A DNA stretch of 34,942 nt, from NCBI GenBank assembly GCA_902802945.1, contig CADCOC010000031.1, positions 1 to 34,942 of the forward strand, read 5' to 3'. Both the position numbers and the translations under genes were made by a program. Below, piece by piece: positions 22,364 to 29,138 of this stretch (position 1 is the first letter of the stretch; each line of letters begins with the position of its first letter). The DNA is from an uncultured bacterium (GTDB lineage: Bacteria; Verrucomicrobiota; Kiritimatiellia; RFP12; UBA1067). Below the pieces are notes generated by a model. The model was not told the DNA's origin and made no database searches. It worked only from the letters and a program-made list of their open reading frames with translations.

Positions 22364-22405
22364 TAGTGAATAGGTTAGAGTGAATAGTGAACAGGTTTGA
22401 GAGTA
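22364..22405 (-). repeat. Degenerate heptamer array (TTCACTA family, reverse orientation)
   Basis: Period-7 units lie between the tRNA and the phosphatase gene: TAGTGAA, TAGGTTA, GAGTGAA, TAGTGAA, CAGGTTT, GAGAGTA. TAGTGAA is the reverse complement of TTCACTA, the unit that is translated in the flavoprotein gene at 8997-9024. Confidence 0.7.
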
Positions 22406-22429
22406 AATGAAAAGAGGGCAAGGGGAGAA

Positions 22430-23077
22430 ATGAACGCGATTTTCTTTGATGTTGATGGCACGCTTGTCGATTCGCGTGCGGATCTGGCCGCAGCCGTAAA
22501 TGCAACACGACGCGAACTGGGCTATGCCGAGTTGCCCGTGGAGGAAGTCGTGGCGTGCGTGGGCAACGGCGCGCGCTATCTGCTGGAACATGCAATCCCG
22601 GAGGCGGCAGGGCGTTTCGACGAACTCTGGCCGATGCACATGCGCAACTACTCCGCGCATCTCTTCGACGCGACCACGCTCTACCCCGGCGTGCGCACGA
22701 CGCTCGCGGAACTGCACGACCGGGGCTGGCTGATGGGCGTGGTCACGAACAAGCCAGGCAACTTCACGCGACAGATTCTCGACCACTTCGGCATCGGACG
22801 CTACTTCGGCGCGGGCGTGGTGGGCGGCGGCGACTGTTCGGAGATGAAGCCCTCCGCGCTGCCGCTCCGCGAGGCGGCCTCGCGTCTGCGCGGGCACCGC
22901 ATCTCGTCGCACGACTGGATGGTGGGCGACAACTGGACGGACATGGAGTGCGGCCGCAACGCGGGCGTGAAGACCGCGTTCTGCACATTCGGGTTCGGGC
23001 ACCTGCGCGAGAGCCGCTGCACGATGAAGATCAACCGATTTGACGAACTGCTGCGATACTGCAAGGCGGAGGACTGA
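22430..23077 (+). CDS. gph: HAD phosphatase, phosphoglycolate phosphatase-like
   Basis: The 215-residue protein begins MNAIFFDVDGTLVDSRADLA (nucleophile Asp7, acid/base Asp9). It has a helical cap (20-85), Thr106-Asn107 in VVTNKPGN, Lys140 in EMKPSALPL and the acidic motif GDNWTDME (Asp167, Asp171). This is the pattern of Gph, which clears 2-phosphoglycolate, and of related small-molecule phosphatases; exact substrate is inferred. The ATG at 22430 was chosen for AAGGGGAGA immediately upstream; an earlier in-frame GTG at 22397 would lie in the heptamer array. It heads an operon with an MBL-fold hydrolase and a two-component system. Confidence 0.85.
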   Translation: MNAIFFDVDGTLVDSRADLAAAVNATRRELGYAELPVEEVVACVGNGARYLLEHAIPEAAGRFDELWPMHMRNYSAHLFDATTLYPGVRTTLAELHDRGWLMGVVTNKPGNFTRQILDHFGIGRYFGAGVVGGGDCSEMKPSALPLREAASRLRGHRISSHDWMVGDNWTDMECGRNAGVKTAFCTFGFGHLRESRCTMKINRFDELLRYCKAED

Positions 23078-23079
23078 CC

Positions 23080-23703
23080 ATGCAACGAAAGATAATGCCA
23101 CTCGGTTCCATTGACGCGAACTGCATAATTCTCTGGGAGGATCCAGCTGCTGCGTGGATCGTCGACCCCGGCGCGGAGCCGGATGCCATCTGCGCGTTCC
23201 TCAAGGCGAAGGGCCTTACGCCCGCGCTCATACTCTTCACGCACGGCCACTTCGACCATATCGGCGCAGTGAATGGTCTTCTTGCGCAATATCCGGACCT
23301 TCCCGTACACATCGGACCAGGCGACGTCCCGATGATCGGCCATCCGATGAACGCCTGGCCGCCGGATTACGAAGTGGTGAAGAAGCCGGCCACGCTTGTC
23401 GCCGACCTCGTTGAGGGCGCAACGCTCACGGTGGGTGGACTCACGGCGCAGGTGCTTGCCACGCCCGGCCACACCCCCGGCGGCGTGTGCTTCCTCTTCG
23501 CCGCGCAGAAACTTCTTCTTACTGGCGACACGCTATTTGCTGGGTCGTGCGGTCGCACCGACTTCCCCGGCGGGGATAAACACCAGCTTGACGAGTCCCT
23601 GCGCCGTCTGGCCGCGCTTGATCCAGAGCTGACTGTCGTCCCAGGGCACGGCATGCCGACGACGATTGCGCACGAGGTTGCCACTAACCCGTTCATGCAA
23701 TGA
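23080..23703 (+). CDS. MBL-fold hydrolase (glyoxalase II-like)
   Basis: The 207 residues show all metallo-beta-lactamase-fold metal ligands: THGHFDH (His55, His57, Asp59, His60), His131 in TPGHTPGG, Asp150 in TGDTLF and His190 in VVPGHG. The set is that of short glyoxalase II-like thioester hydrolases; it lacks the C-terminal substrate domain of true GloB. It is probably cytoplasmic. It starts two bases after the phosphatase gene and overlaps the histidine kinase gene by four bases, so all four genes are translationally linked. Substrate is unknown. Confidence 0.9.
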   Translation: MQRKIMPLGSIDANCIILWEDPAAAWIVDPGAEPDAICAFLKAKGLTPALILFTHGHFDHIGAVNGLLAQYPDLPVHIGPGDVPMIGHPMNAWPPDYEVVKKPATLVADLVEGATLTVGGLTAQVLATPGHTPGGVCFLFAAQKLLLTGDTLFAGSCGRTDFPGGDKHQLDESLRRLAALDPELTVVPGHGMPTTIAHEVATNPFMQ

Positions 23704-25055
23704 AGTGGTTGCGGCAATGTAAAGGCCGCGACGTGCTGAAGTTGCTGGCCGTGGTGCTGCCAGCGCTGCTGCTTGTCGGCGCGGGGCTTGGCTGGATAGT
23801 ACACGAATACCGCATCCAAGTCCGTGAAGATAAAGCCGATTACGCTGACGCAGCGAAAGCGAGGTTCTACTACAAAACGGCACTGACGCTGTATCGTCCA
23901 GAGGAGGGCGAGGATACGCAGCGGCGGCTGGAGGGGATTCTTGCCGACATAGTGGCGCGGCACGATGAGCGGTCGGAGCGTTTCCCCTACGCATCTGCGG
24001 CATTCATCTGGAATAAGGGCGATATGTCGTGGTCGACTAACCTAGTGGGAGATTGCCAGTGGTTGGCGTCCACTAAGTGGACGGACTACATGAATTCGGT
24101 ACGGAAAAATAAGCGGAACAATGGCTGGAGATACCTAAGGGATTTTGGTGCTGGTTCAGACTCGATTGTCGTATGGTCGCGCAACAAGTCCACCGACTGC
24201 CTGTGCTGCCTTGTGATTGCCCCACCCGTCGATGACGGAATACCAATAGTATACGTTGTGGCTGTTACCCTGCTTGTCGGCATGGGGCTGATCCTCATCG
24301 CCGGGGGCGTGTCGCTTGCCGTGACAGTGCTACGCGCGCGCGCGGAGATGGAGCGGCGGAACACGTTCGTCTCAAATGCCGCGCACGAGGTGAAGACGCC
24401 GCTTGCGAGCATTCTAATGCGGGCGGAGCGACTTGTAGATGGCTCTTATCCCACGGAGGAACGCCGCGTAAAGGCTGCTGGGGTAATCCTTGAGCAGGGA
24501 CGTGAGCTCCGCCGGCGAATCGAGCGCCTACGCGACTTCGACCGGCTTGAGCGCGGCATGCGCACGTATGATCGGCAGTCGTTCGACATCGGCGAGGCGG
24601 TGCGCGAAACGGCGCGTCCGCTTTCTGACAGATTCGAGGAACACGGGCTAGATATGTCGGACGTCGCGTCCGTACGCATGGTCGGCGACCGCGATTCCGT
24701 GACGGAGATCGTCGAAAACCTCTTGACCAACGCGGCCAAGTACGCGGCACACGAGGGAACCGTCTCTGTGCGCGTTGCGCGCTCGATGGACGGGCGCATG
24801 GCGGAGGTGTGCGTGGCCGATTGCGGACCTGGCCTGCCAGCCGCCCAGCTGCGACACGTGTTTGACCGCGACTGGCGTGCGCCGAACGACCTCACTAAGT
24901 CGGTTGGCGGATGGGGCGTGGGTTTGGCGTTTGCGCGCGACCTGGCACGCGACATGGGCGGAGAGCTGTCAGTTGCGGCGCGCCCCGACGGCGGCTGCGC
25001 TTTCACGCTTGTATTACCCCTTGGCGAGAACATTGAAGAGGAGAAGAAGACATGA
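23700..25055 (+). CDS. Membrane sensor histidine kinase
   Basis: The 451-residue protein has a transmembrane segment at about 13-33, an extracytoplasmic domain of about 150 residues rich in Trp and Tyr with Cys167, Cys169 and Cys170 near the membrane, and a second segment at about 183-210. The HisKA box NAAHEVKTPLAS has His229, the N box is NLLTNAAKYAAHEG and the G boxes are DCGPGLP and GGWGVGLAFAR. The ATP-binding domain has its full length, unlike the kinase at 19258. It overlaps the MBL gene (ATGA) and the regulator gene (ATGA). The signal is unknown. Confidence 0.93.
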   Translation: MKWLRQCKGRDVLKLLAVVLPALLLVGAGLGWIVHEYRIQVREDKADYADAAKARFYYKTALTLYRPEEGEDTQRRLEGILADIVARHDERSERFPYASAAFIWNKGDMSWSTNLVGDCQWLASTKWTDYMNSVRKNKRNNGWRYLRDFGAGSDSIVVWSRNKSTDCLCCLVIAPPVDDGIPIVYVVAVTLLVGMGLILIAGGVSLAVTVLRARAEMERRNTFVSNAAHEVKTPLASILMRAERLVDGSYPTEERRVKAAGVILEQGRELRRRIERLRDFDRLERGMRTYDRQSFDIGEAVRETARPLSDRFEEHGLDMSDVASVRMVGDRDSVTEIVENLLTNAAKYAAHEGTVSVRVARSMDGRMAEVCVADCGPGLPAAQLRHVFDRDWRAPNDLTKSVGGWGVGLAFARDLARDMGGELSVAARPDGGCAFTLVLPLGENIEEEKKT

Positions 25056-25774
25056 CGGATATCCTGATTGCCGACGATGAAGCAGAACCGCGCGATTCGG
25101 TGGTGGAAATGCTAGAGGATGAAGGCTACGTAGTGCGCGTGGCGAAGGACGGCGGCGAAGCGCTCGCACTGTACGCGGAGAAGCGTCCTGACCTGCTGTT
25201 GCTCGACATACAGATGCCGGTGAAGACCGGCTGGGACGTGTGCCGGGACATTCGACGCATGGACAAGTCGCTGCCAATCATCCTTCTCTCGGCGTTCGGC
25301 GAGGAGGACGACAAGGTGCGCGGGCTCACGATCGGCGCGGACGACTACATCGTGAAGGACTGCGGGGCACGGGAGCTCCTCGCGCGAGTGAAGCGGCAGC
25401 TCGGGCGCGTTGTGCAGATCGCCGCCGAGCAGAACAGGGCCGCGCAAACCGCCGCGCAGCCCTCATCCGCCGACGAATTCGCGTTCGGCGCTCGCCACAA
25501 GGTGGATGCGAAGAGGTTCGTGCTGCTCGACGCGAGACGGCGCGAGACAAAGCTCTCGAAGCGCGAGATGGCCGTCCTCCAGCATTTCGCGAGCCATCCG
25601 AACGAGGTCGTGGAGAAGGAAGACCTGCTGCGTCGGTTCTGGGGGATTGAGAACCTGGAGAGGATCGAGTCGCGCGTACACGACACGCTCATCTGGGGCC
25701 TGCGCGAGAAGCTCGGCAACGACAAGGACGTGATCGAGACCGTCCACGGCATCGGCTGGCTCTACCGCGTCTGA
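25052..25774 (+). CDS. OmpR/PhoB-family response regulator with atypical Lys-Asp motif
   Basis: The 240-residue protein has a receiver with Asp8-Asp9-Glu10, phosphoacceptor Asp52 (LLDIQMP) and Ser in LLSAFGE. Where nearly all relatives have Lys-Pro (KPF), this one has Lys-Asp (YIVKDCGARELL). The conserved Lys is kept but the cis-proline is gone. A winged helix follows (LSKREMAVLQHFASHPNEVVEKEDLL, ending ETVHGIGWLYRV). It resembles the regulator at 20543, so the two kinase-regulator pairs are related. The gene ends 13 bases from the convergent sugar-transferase gene. Confidence 0.92.
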   Translation: MTDILIADDEAEPRDSVVEMLEDEGYVVRVAKDGGEALALYAEKRPDLLLLDIQMPVKTGWDVCRDIRRMDKSLPIILLSAFGEEDDKVRGLTIGADDYIVKDCGARELLARVKRQLGRVVQIAAEQNRAAQTAAQPSSADEFAFGARHKVDAKRFVLLDARRRETKLSKREMAVLQHFASHPNEVVEKEDLLRRFWGIENLERIESRVHDTLIWGLREKLGNDKDVIETVHGIGWLYRV

Positions 25775-25787
25775 CAGAAAGGTTGAT

Positions 25788-26357
25788 TTATTTTCCGGTG
25801 AAGGTGGACATCGTTGCCTCGCCTTCCTCGGAGATGCCGCGCGCGGAGAAGACTGTGGCAATCGTGAGGAAGAGAATCTTCGCATCGAGCCACAGCGAGC
25901 GGTGGTCGACGTACCACACGTCGTGCGCGAAACGGGATTCCCATTCGAGGGTGTTGCGTCCGTGAATCTGCGCCCAGCCAGTGATGCCGGGACGCACCTC
26001 GTGTCGGCGCATCTGCTCGGGCGTGTAGCGTGAGAGGTAGCGCGTGGGAAGGGGACGCGGCCCGACGAGCGACATCTTCCCCGCGAGCACGAGAAACAGC
26101 TCCGGCAACTCGTCAAGCGAGCTCGCGCGCAGGAAACGCCCGAAACGTCCGAGGCGTTCCGCGTCAGAGCCCGCGCCGGTACGCATCGAGCGGAACTTCA
26201 CGATGCGGAAGGGGCGTCCGTGGAGTCCCGCGCGCGTCTGCATGAAGAAGACAGGGCGTCCCTCCACAAGCAGCACCGCGAATGCGGTGAGTACGAAGAT
26301 GGGCAACCAGAGCGGCGCGGCCAGCAACACGAGGAGGATGTCACAGACACGCTTCAA
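25788..26357 (-). CDS. Short phosphoglycosyl transferase (PglC/WcaJ C-terminal type)
   Basis: Starting at TTG 26357 (AAAGGA about 11 bases upstream) the product is 189 residues, the size of PglC-type monotopic enzymes. They move a sugar-1-phosphate from a UDP-sugar to undecaprenyl phosphate at the inner membrane. Family blocks are KRVCDILLVLLAAPLWLPI (re-entrant membrane helix), PVFFMQTRAGLHGRPFRIVKF, SSLDELPELF with the catalytic Asp-Glu pair, GKMSLVGPRPL and RPGITGWAQIHGRN. It overlaps the aminotransferase gene by 17 bases. Longer frames upstream only repeat the aminotransferase region in another phase. Role: start of surface glycan or glycoprotein synthesis. Confidence 0.88.
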   Translation of the reverse strand: MKRVCDILLVLLAAPLWLPIFVLTAFAVLLVEGRPVFFMQTRAGLHGRPFRIVKFRSMRTGAGSDAERLGRFGRFLRASSLDELPELFLVLAGKMSLVGPRPLPTRYLSRYTPEQMRRHEVRPGITGWAQIHGRNTLEWESRFAHDVWYVDHRSLWLDAKILFLTIATVFSARGISEEGEATMSTFTGK

Positions 26358-27447
26358 TGCGCGCAAGGTCCTTTCGGGTGAGTCCGGCGCCGGACGGCAG
26401 GCAGAGCCCGCGGTTGAAGAGATCTTCCACGACCGCGCCGCCGTAGACGCGGCACTTTCGGAACGCTGGCTGGAGGTGAAGCGGTTTCCACACGGGGCGC
26501 GATTCGATGTTCGCGGCGGCAAGGCGTGCGGCCACGGCGTCGCGCACGGCAGGCGAGGGAAAGAGAAAGACGCTCAGCCAGCGTGTCGACTCTTCCGAGG
26601 CGGCGCACGGGAAGGGAACTGCGCCGAGTTGGGGACGCGCCGCGAACGCCTTCTCGTAAAACGCGAAGATGCGGCGTTTGCGTCGGAGGATCGCGGGCAG
26701 GCGGTCAAGCTGTGCGCAGCCGAGCGCGCCGAGGAGGTTGCTCATGCGGTAGTTGAAGCCAATCTCGCGGTGCTCGTACCACGGCACGGGTTCGCGTGCC
26801 TGCTGGGCGCGCCAGCGGGCGCGGGCGACGATTTCGGGATCGCGCGAGAGCACCGCGCCGCCGCCGGAGGTTGTGATGATCTTGTTGCCGTTGAACGAGT
26901 AGACGGCAGCGAGTCCGGCGTGTCCTGCGGGGCGTCCTCTCCAAGTGGCACCCACGGACTCGGCAGCGTCAACGATGAGCGGCACGTCGTATTCGGCGCA
27001 AAGAGCCTCAAGGGCGTCGTAGTCGCAACATTGTCCGTAGAGATCAGCGGCGATCACGCACTTGGGTTTGCGCTTGTCACGGAGGGCGTGCTTCAGGAGC
27101 GTGAGCGATATGAGACCAGTCGCGGGGTCGGCGTCCACGAACACGGGCGTCGCGCCGCGGTGGACGGCGGGGCCGACGGTGGCGACGAAGGTGAGCGAGG
27201 AGGTGACCACGCGGTCGCCGGGGCCGACGCCCAGCTCGGCCATGAGGAGGTCGAGCGCGGCGGTGCCGGAGGCGACGGCTGCGGCGTGCTGTCCGGCGAG
27301 CGCGCCGAGTCGGCGGTCGAATTCGTCGACCATCGGCCCGCACGGCGCGACGTAGCCGCTTGCGAACGCGCGGCGAAGGGCCGCGCGTTCCGGCTCGCCA
27401 GTCCAGGGCGGCGAAAGGAAGATGCGTGATGGCGCGTGTGTTTGCAT
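26341..27447 (-). CDS. DegT/DnrJ/EryC1/StrS sugar aminotransferase
   Basis: The 368-residue PLP enzyme has SGTAALDLLM (60-69), VDAAESVGA with Asp160 contacting the pyridine nitrogen, and FNGNKIITTSGGG with PLP-binding Lys189. It should aminate a nucleotide-linked 4-keto-6-deoxy sugar, as PglE and PseC do. The overlap with the PglC-like gene supports a pathway making an amino-dideoxy sugar on undecaprenyl phosphate. The dehydratase and acetyltransferase that complete such a pathway are not in this window. The ATG at 27447 was chosen because the predicted promoter ends just before it; earlier in-frame starts lie upstream of the -10 box. No Shine-Dalgarno sequence is visible. Confidence 0.9.
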   Translation of the reverse strand: MQTHAPSRIFLSPPWTGEPERAALRRAFASGYVAPCGPMVDEFDRRLGALAGQHAAAVASGTAALDLLMAELGVGPGDRVVTSSLTFVATVGPAVHRGATPVFVDADPATGLISLTLLKHALRDKRKPKCVIAADLYGQCCDYDALEALCAEYDVPLIVDAAESVGATWRGRPAGHAGLAAVYSFNGNKIITTSGGGAVLSRDPEIVARARWRAQQAREPVPWYEHREIGFNYRMSNLLGALGCAQLDRLPAILRRKRRIFAFYEKAFAARPQLGAVPFPCAASEESTRWLSVFLFPSPAVRDAVAARLAAANIESRPVWKPLHLQPAFRKCRVYGGAVVEDLFNRGLCLPSGAGLTRKDLARIEACL

Positions 27448-27456
27448 GACGCGAAC

Positions 27457-27484
27457 AGTATACCATAAATCGCTGTGACGTGAA
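27457..27484 (-). promoter_or_regulatory. Promoter of the aminotransferase gene, predicted near-leaderless
   Basis: On the minus strand TATACT (27462-27457) ends nine bases before the ATG at 27447, placing the start at about 27450 with a leader of three bases. A weak -35 (TTCACG, 27484-27479) lies 16 bases upstream. Confidence 0.5.
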
Positions 27485-27546
27485 GACATACAATGCGGGG
27501 GACTGTCCCGATCGCCCTTTTCATGGGGTATATGAACAAGACTTCG

Positions 27547-27718
27547 TCATGCGAAAGGATTGATGGCGACCATGCCATGGTAAATCTGGCCGGGATTGAA
27601 ATCCTCGGAAACGATTTCATGGCACCCCAGCTTCTCAGCTGCGGCAACGATCAATGCATCGTAGAACTGTATTCCATATTCGCGCTTGATGAAGGATGTT
27701 TGTGTCAAAGAATCTCAT
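27547..27718 (-). pseudogene. PIN-domain (VapC-like) toxin with internal deletion
   Basis: The ATG at 27718 overlaps the antitoxin stop (ATGA) and opens MRFFDTNIL, the standard start of PIN-domain ribonucleases with the first catalytic Asp. This frame stops after 27 residues. The next frame over, beginning in the same place, reads IKREYGIQFYDALIVAAAEK and then GCHEIVSEDFNPGQ, ending AINPFA-stop at 27547; this is the C-terminal third of a PIN domain with its last acidic residues. Start and end are thus joined with about 75-80 middle residues missing and a frame change at the junction. The remnant cannot form an active nuclease. The ends are recognised by eye. Confidence 0.8.
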
Positions 27719-28083
27719 GACAGGCACTTCATCTTTCTTTCATGAGCAGCAGATCGCGACCATTTGAAGTCGGCGGGAACGTCGATTGGATTCTCACGTA
27801 CAAAAGTAAGAAGACGTTCGCCCGGCATTTGTTTGCCATCCAAATCAATCATCGGAGCTACGCCTGATGGGCGAGATGTTCTCGCTTTCTGTGGCTTGCG
27901 TGTTACCAGAAACGGTAGGCCGTCGACATTAAGTGACTGCTGAATGAAAATATTGATTGCTTCCGTCAGGGTCAAACCGCATTCGGCGTAAACCATTTCA
28001 GCACGTTTCCTTATTTCCGGATTGATGCGGAATTGGAATGTTGATGTCTTTGGTGCTGTTGCCAATGTCTTTGATGCAATCAT
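27715..28083 (-). CDS. RelB/DinJ-like antitoxin, orphaned
   Basis: The 122-residue protein has a ribbon-helix-helix region of RelB/DinJ type: FQFRINPEIRKRAEMVYAEC followed by GLTLTEAINIFIQQSL and GLPF (residues 16-60). The second half (MPGERLLTFVRENPIDVPADF) would be the toxin-binding part. It is the first gene of a type II toxin-antitoxin operon; the second gene is the deleted PIN toxin, so the antitoxin is now without an active partner here. AAAGG lies nine bases before the ATG. Base composition is AT-richer than the flanks, consistent with transfer. A palindrome over the promoter suggests autorepression. Confidence 0.85.
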   Translation of the reverse strand: MIASKTLATAPKTSTFQFRINPEIRKRAEMVYAECGLTLTEAINIFIQQSLNVDGLPFLVTRKPQKARTSRPSGVAPMIDLDGKQMPGERLLTFVRENPIDVPADFKWSRSAAHERKMKCLS

Positions 28084-28118
28084 GTGGAAAACCTTTCTTT
28101 GCTAACTGCGAATAGTTT

Positions 28119-28148
28119 ATCATACGCTGATTGCGGATGCAATGACAA
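28119..28148 (-). promoter_or_regulatory. Promoter of the antitoxin gene
   Basis: On the minus strand TTGTCA (28148-28143) and TATGAT (28124-28119) are spaced by 18 bases, about 36 bases before the ATG. Confidence 0.65.
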
Positions 28149-28155
28149 TGTCATT
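28141..28155. promoter_or_regulatory. Operator-like palindrome over the antitoxin -35 box
   Basis: AATGACA and TGTCATT form a perfect 7-base inverted repeat around a single A. The -35 hexamer of the antitoxin promoter lies within it. RHH antitoxins commonly repress their own promoter by binding such palindromes. Confidence 0.6.
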
Positions 28156-28226
28156 ACTTTTACTTTACTACGCAAGCTGCACGTTCCGCGTACATGGGGG
28201 TATCCCTAAAACTACGGCAACCGGAC

Positions 28227-29132
28227 TCACCCCTGCACGGTGCCGTGGCCGGGGAGCATTTGCTCGCCTAGCAGATTCGAGATGCCGGAAGATTCAAAAC
28301 CTTGCACCCAGCCTCGCGTGAAGCCGAAGTCCTCTGCGGCTTCCGCGACGAGGGCGTATTCCTCTTCAGTCACGGGGCGGTCGAAGGGCGGCGTTTTCAG
28401 CGCCTTGTAGACGGGCGTGTATTGACTCATCACAGCGACGTGAATATCCGTGAATCCCTCGCCCGCAAGCCAGGCGAGGTTTTCGGCGGCTTCTTCGGCG
28501 TGTCCGGGCAGCACGAGGATGCGCACGATCACGCCGCGCGTCGCGGCACCGGGGGCGTCCGAGTCGAGCGGGCCGAGTGCATCGTGAAGGTAGCGAATGG
28601 CAGCGCGGTTCGCCTCGATGTAGCCCGGCGCTGCGGAGGTCGCGCGCGCTGTCGCGTTGCTCGCGTAGCGCATGTCAATGAGCGCGATGTCGCAGAGGTC
28701 GCGGTATTCGGCGAGCGTCTCGACTGTCTCGTAGCCGGATGAGTTCCAAACGAATGGAAGCTTGATACCCTCCGCGAGCAGGGGCGCGGCAGCTTCGCGA
28801 ATGAAGGGGAGGTAGGGCGTTGGCGAGACGAGGTTCCAGTTCGAGCAGCGGTCCTTCACGGCGAGGTCGCGCAGGATATCCGTGAGGCGCGCGACGGGAA
28901 TGTCGTCGCCTTCGCCGTTCCAGCTCCACGGGGAATTCTGGCAGTAGAGGCACTTCATTGTGCAGCGCGAGAAGAACACGCATCCCGAACCGTGTTCACC
29001 GACGAGCGGCGGCTCCTCGCCGAAGTGGGGTCCCCAGCGGAACACGCGCGGCAGCGCGCCTGCCTGACAGAAACCGACCGCGCCGGATGCACGGTCGGCG
29101 CGACAGCGGCGCGGACAGAGTTCGCAGGGCAT
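28227..29132 (-). CDS. Radical SAM protein, PflA-like (COG1313 type)
   Basis: The 301 residues contain the radical SAM cluster motif CTMKCLYCQN with Cys57, Cys61 and Cys64. They start with a cysteine-rich segment (CELCPRRC, then GFC) typical of the COG1313 group, annotated as putative pyruvate formate-lyase activating enzymes. Later blocks are VWNSSGYETVETL and DIALIDMRYA. The substrate of this group is not established, so the name should not be taken literally. The gene starts six bases after the phosphatidyltransferase gene and is the last gene of the psd operon. The link to phospholipid synthesis is unexplained. Confidence 0.88.
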   Translation of the reverse strand: MPCELCPRRCRADRASGAVGFCQAGALPRVFRWGPHFGEEPPLVGEHGSGCVFFSRCTMKCLYCQNSPWSWNGEGDDIPVARLTDILRDLAVKDRCSNWNLVSPTPYLPFIREAAAPLLAEGIKLPFVWNSSGYETVETLAEYRDLCDIALIDMRYASNATARATSAAPGYIEANRAAIRYLHDALGPLDSDAPGAATRGVIVRILVLPGHAEEAAENLAWLAGEGFTDIHVAVMSQYTPVYKALKTPPFDRPVTEEEYALVAEAAEDFGFTRGWVQGFESSGISNLLGEQMLPGHGTVQG

Positions 29133-29138
29133 GGCGGT

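Noticed and set aside
26044..27429. A 461-codon open frame on the plus strand
   Set aside because: It is antisense to the sugar-transferase and aminotransferase genes, both of which have complete family motifs.
27493..27720. A small plus-strand open frame of 75 codons
   Set aside because: It is opposite to the PIN toxin remnant, has no ribosome binding site and no likeness to known proteins.
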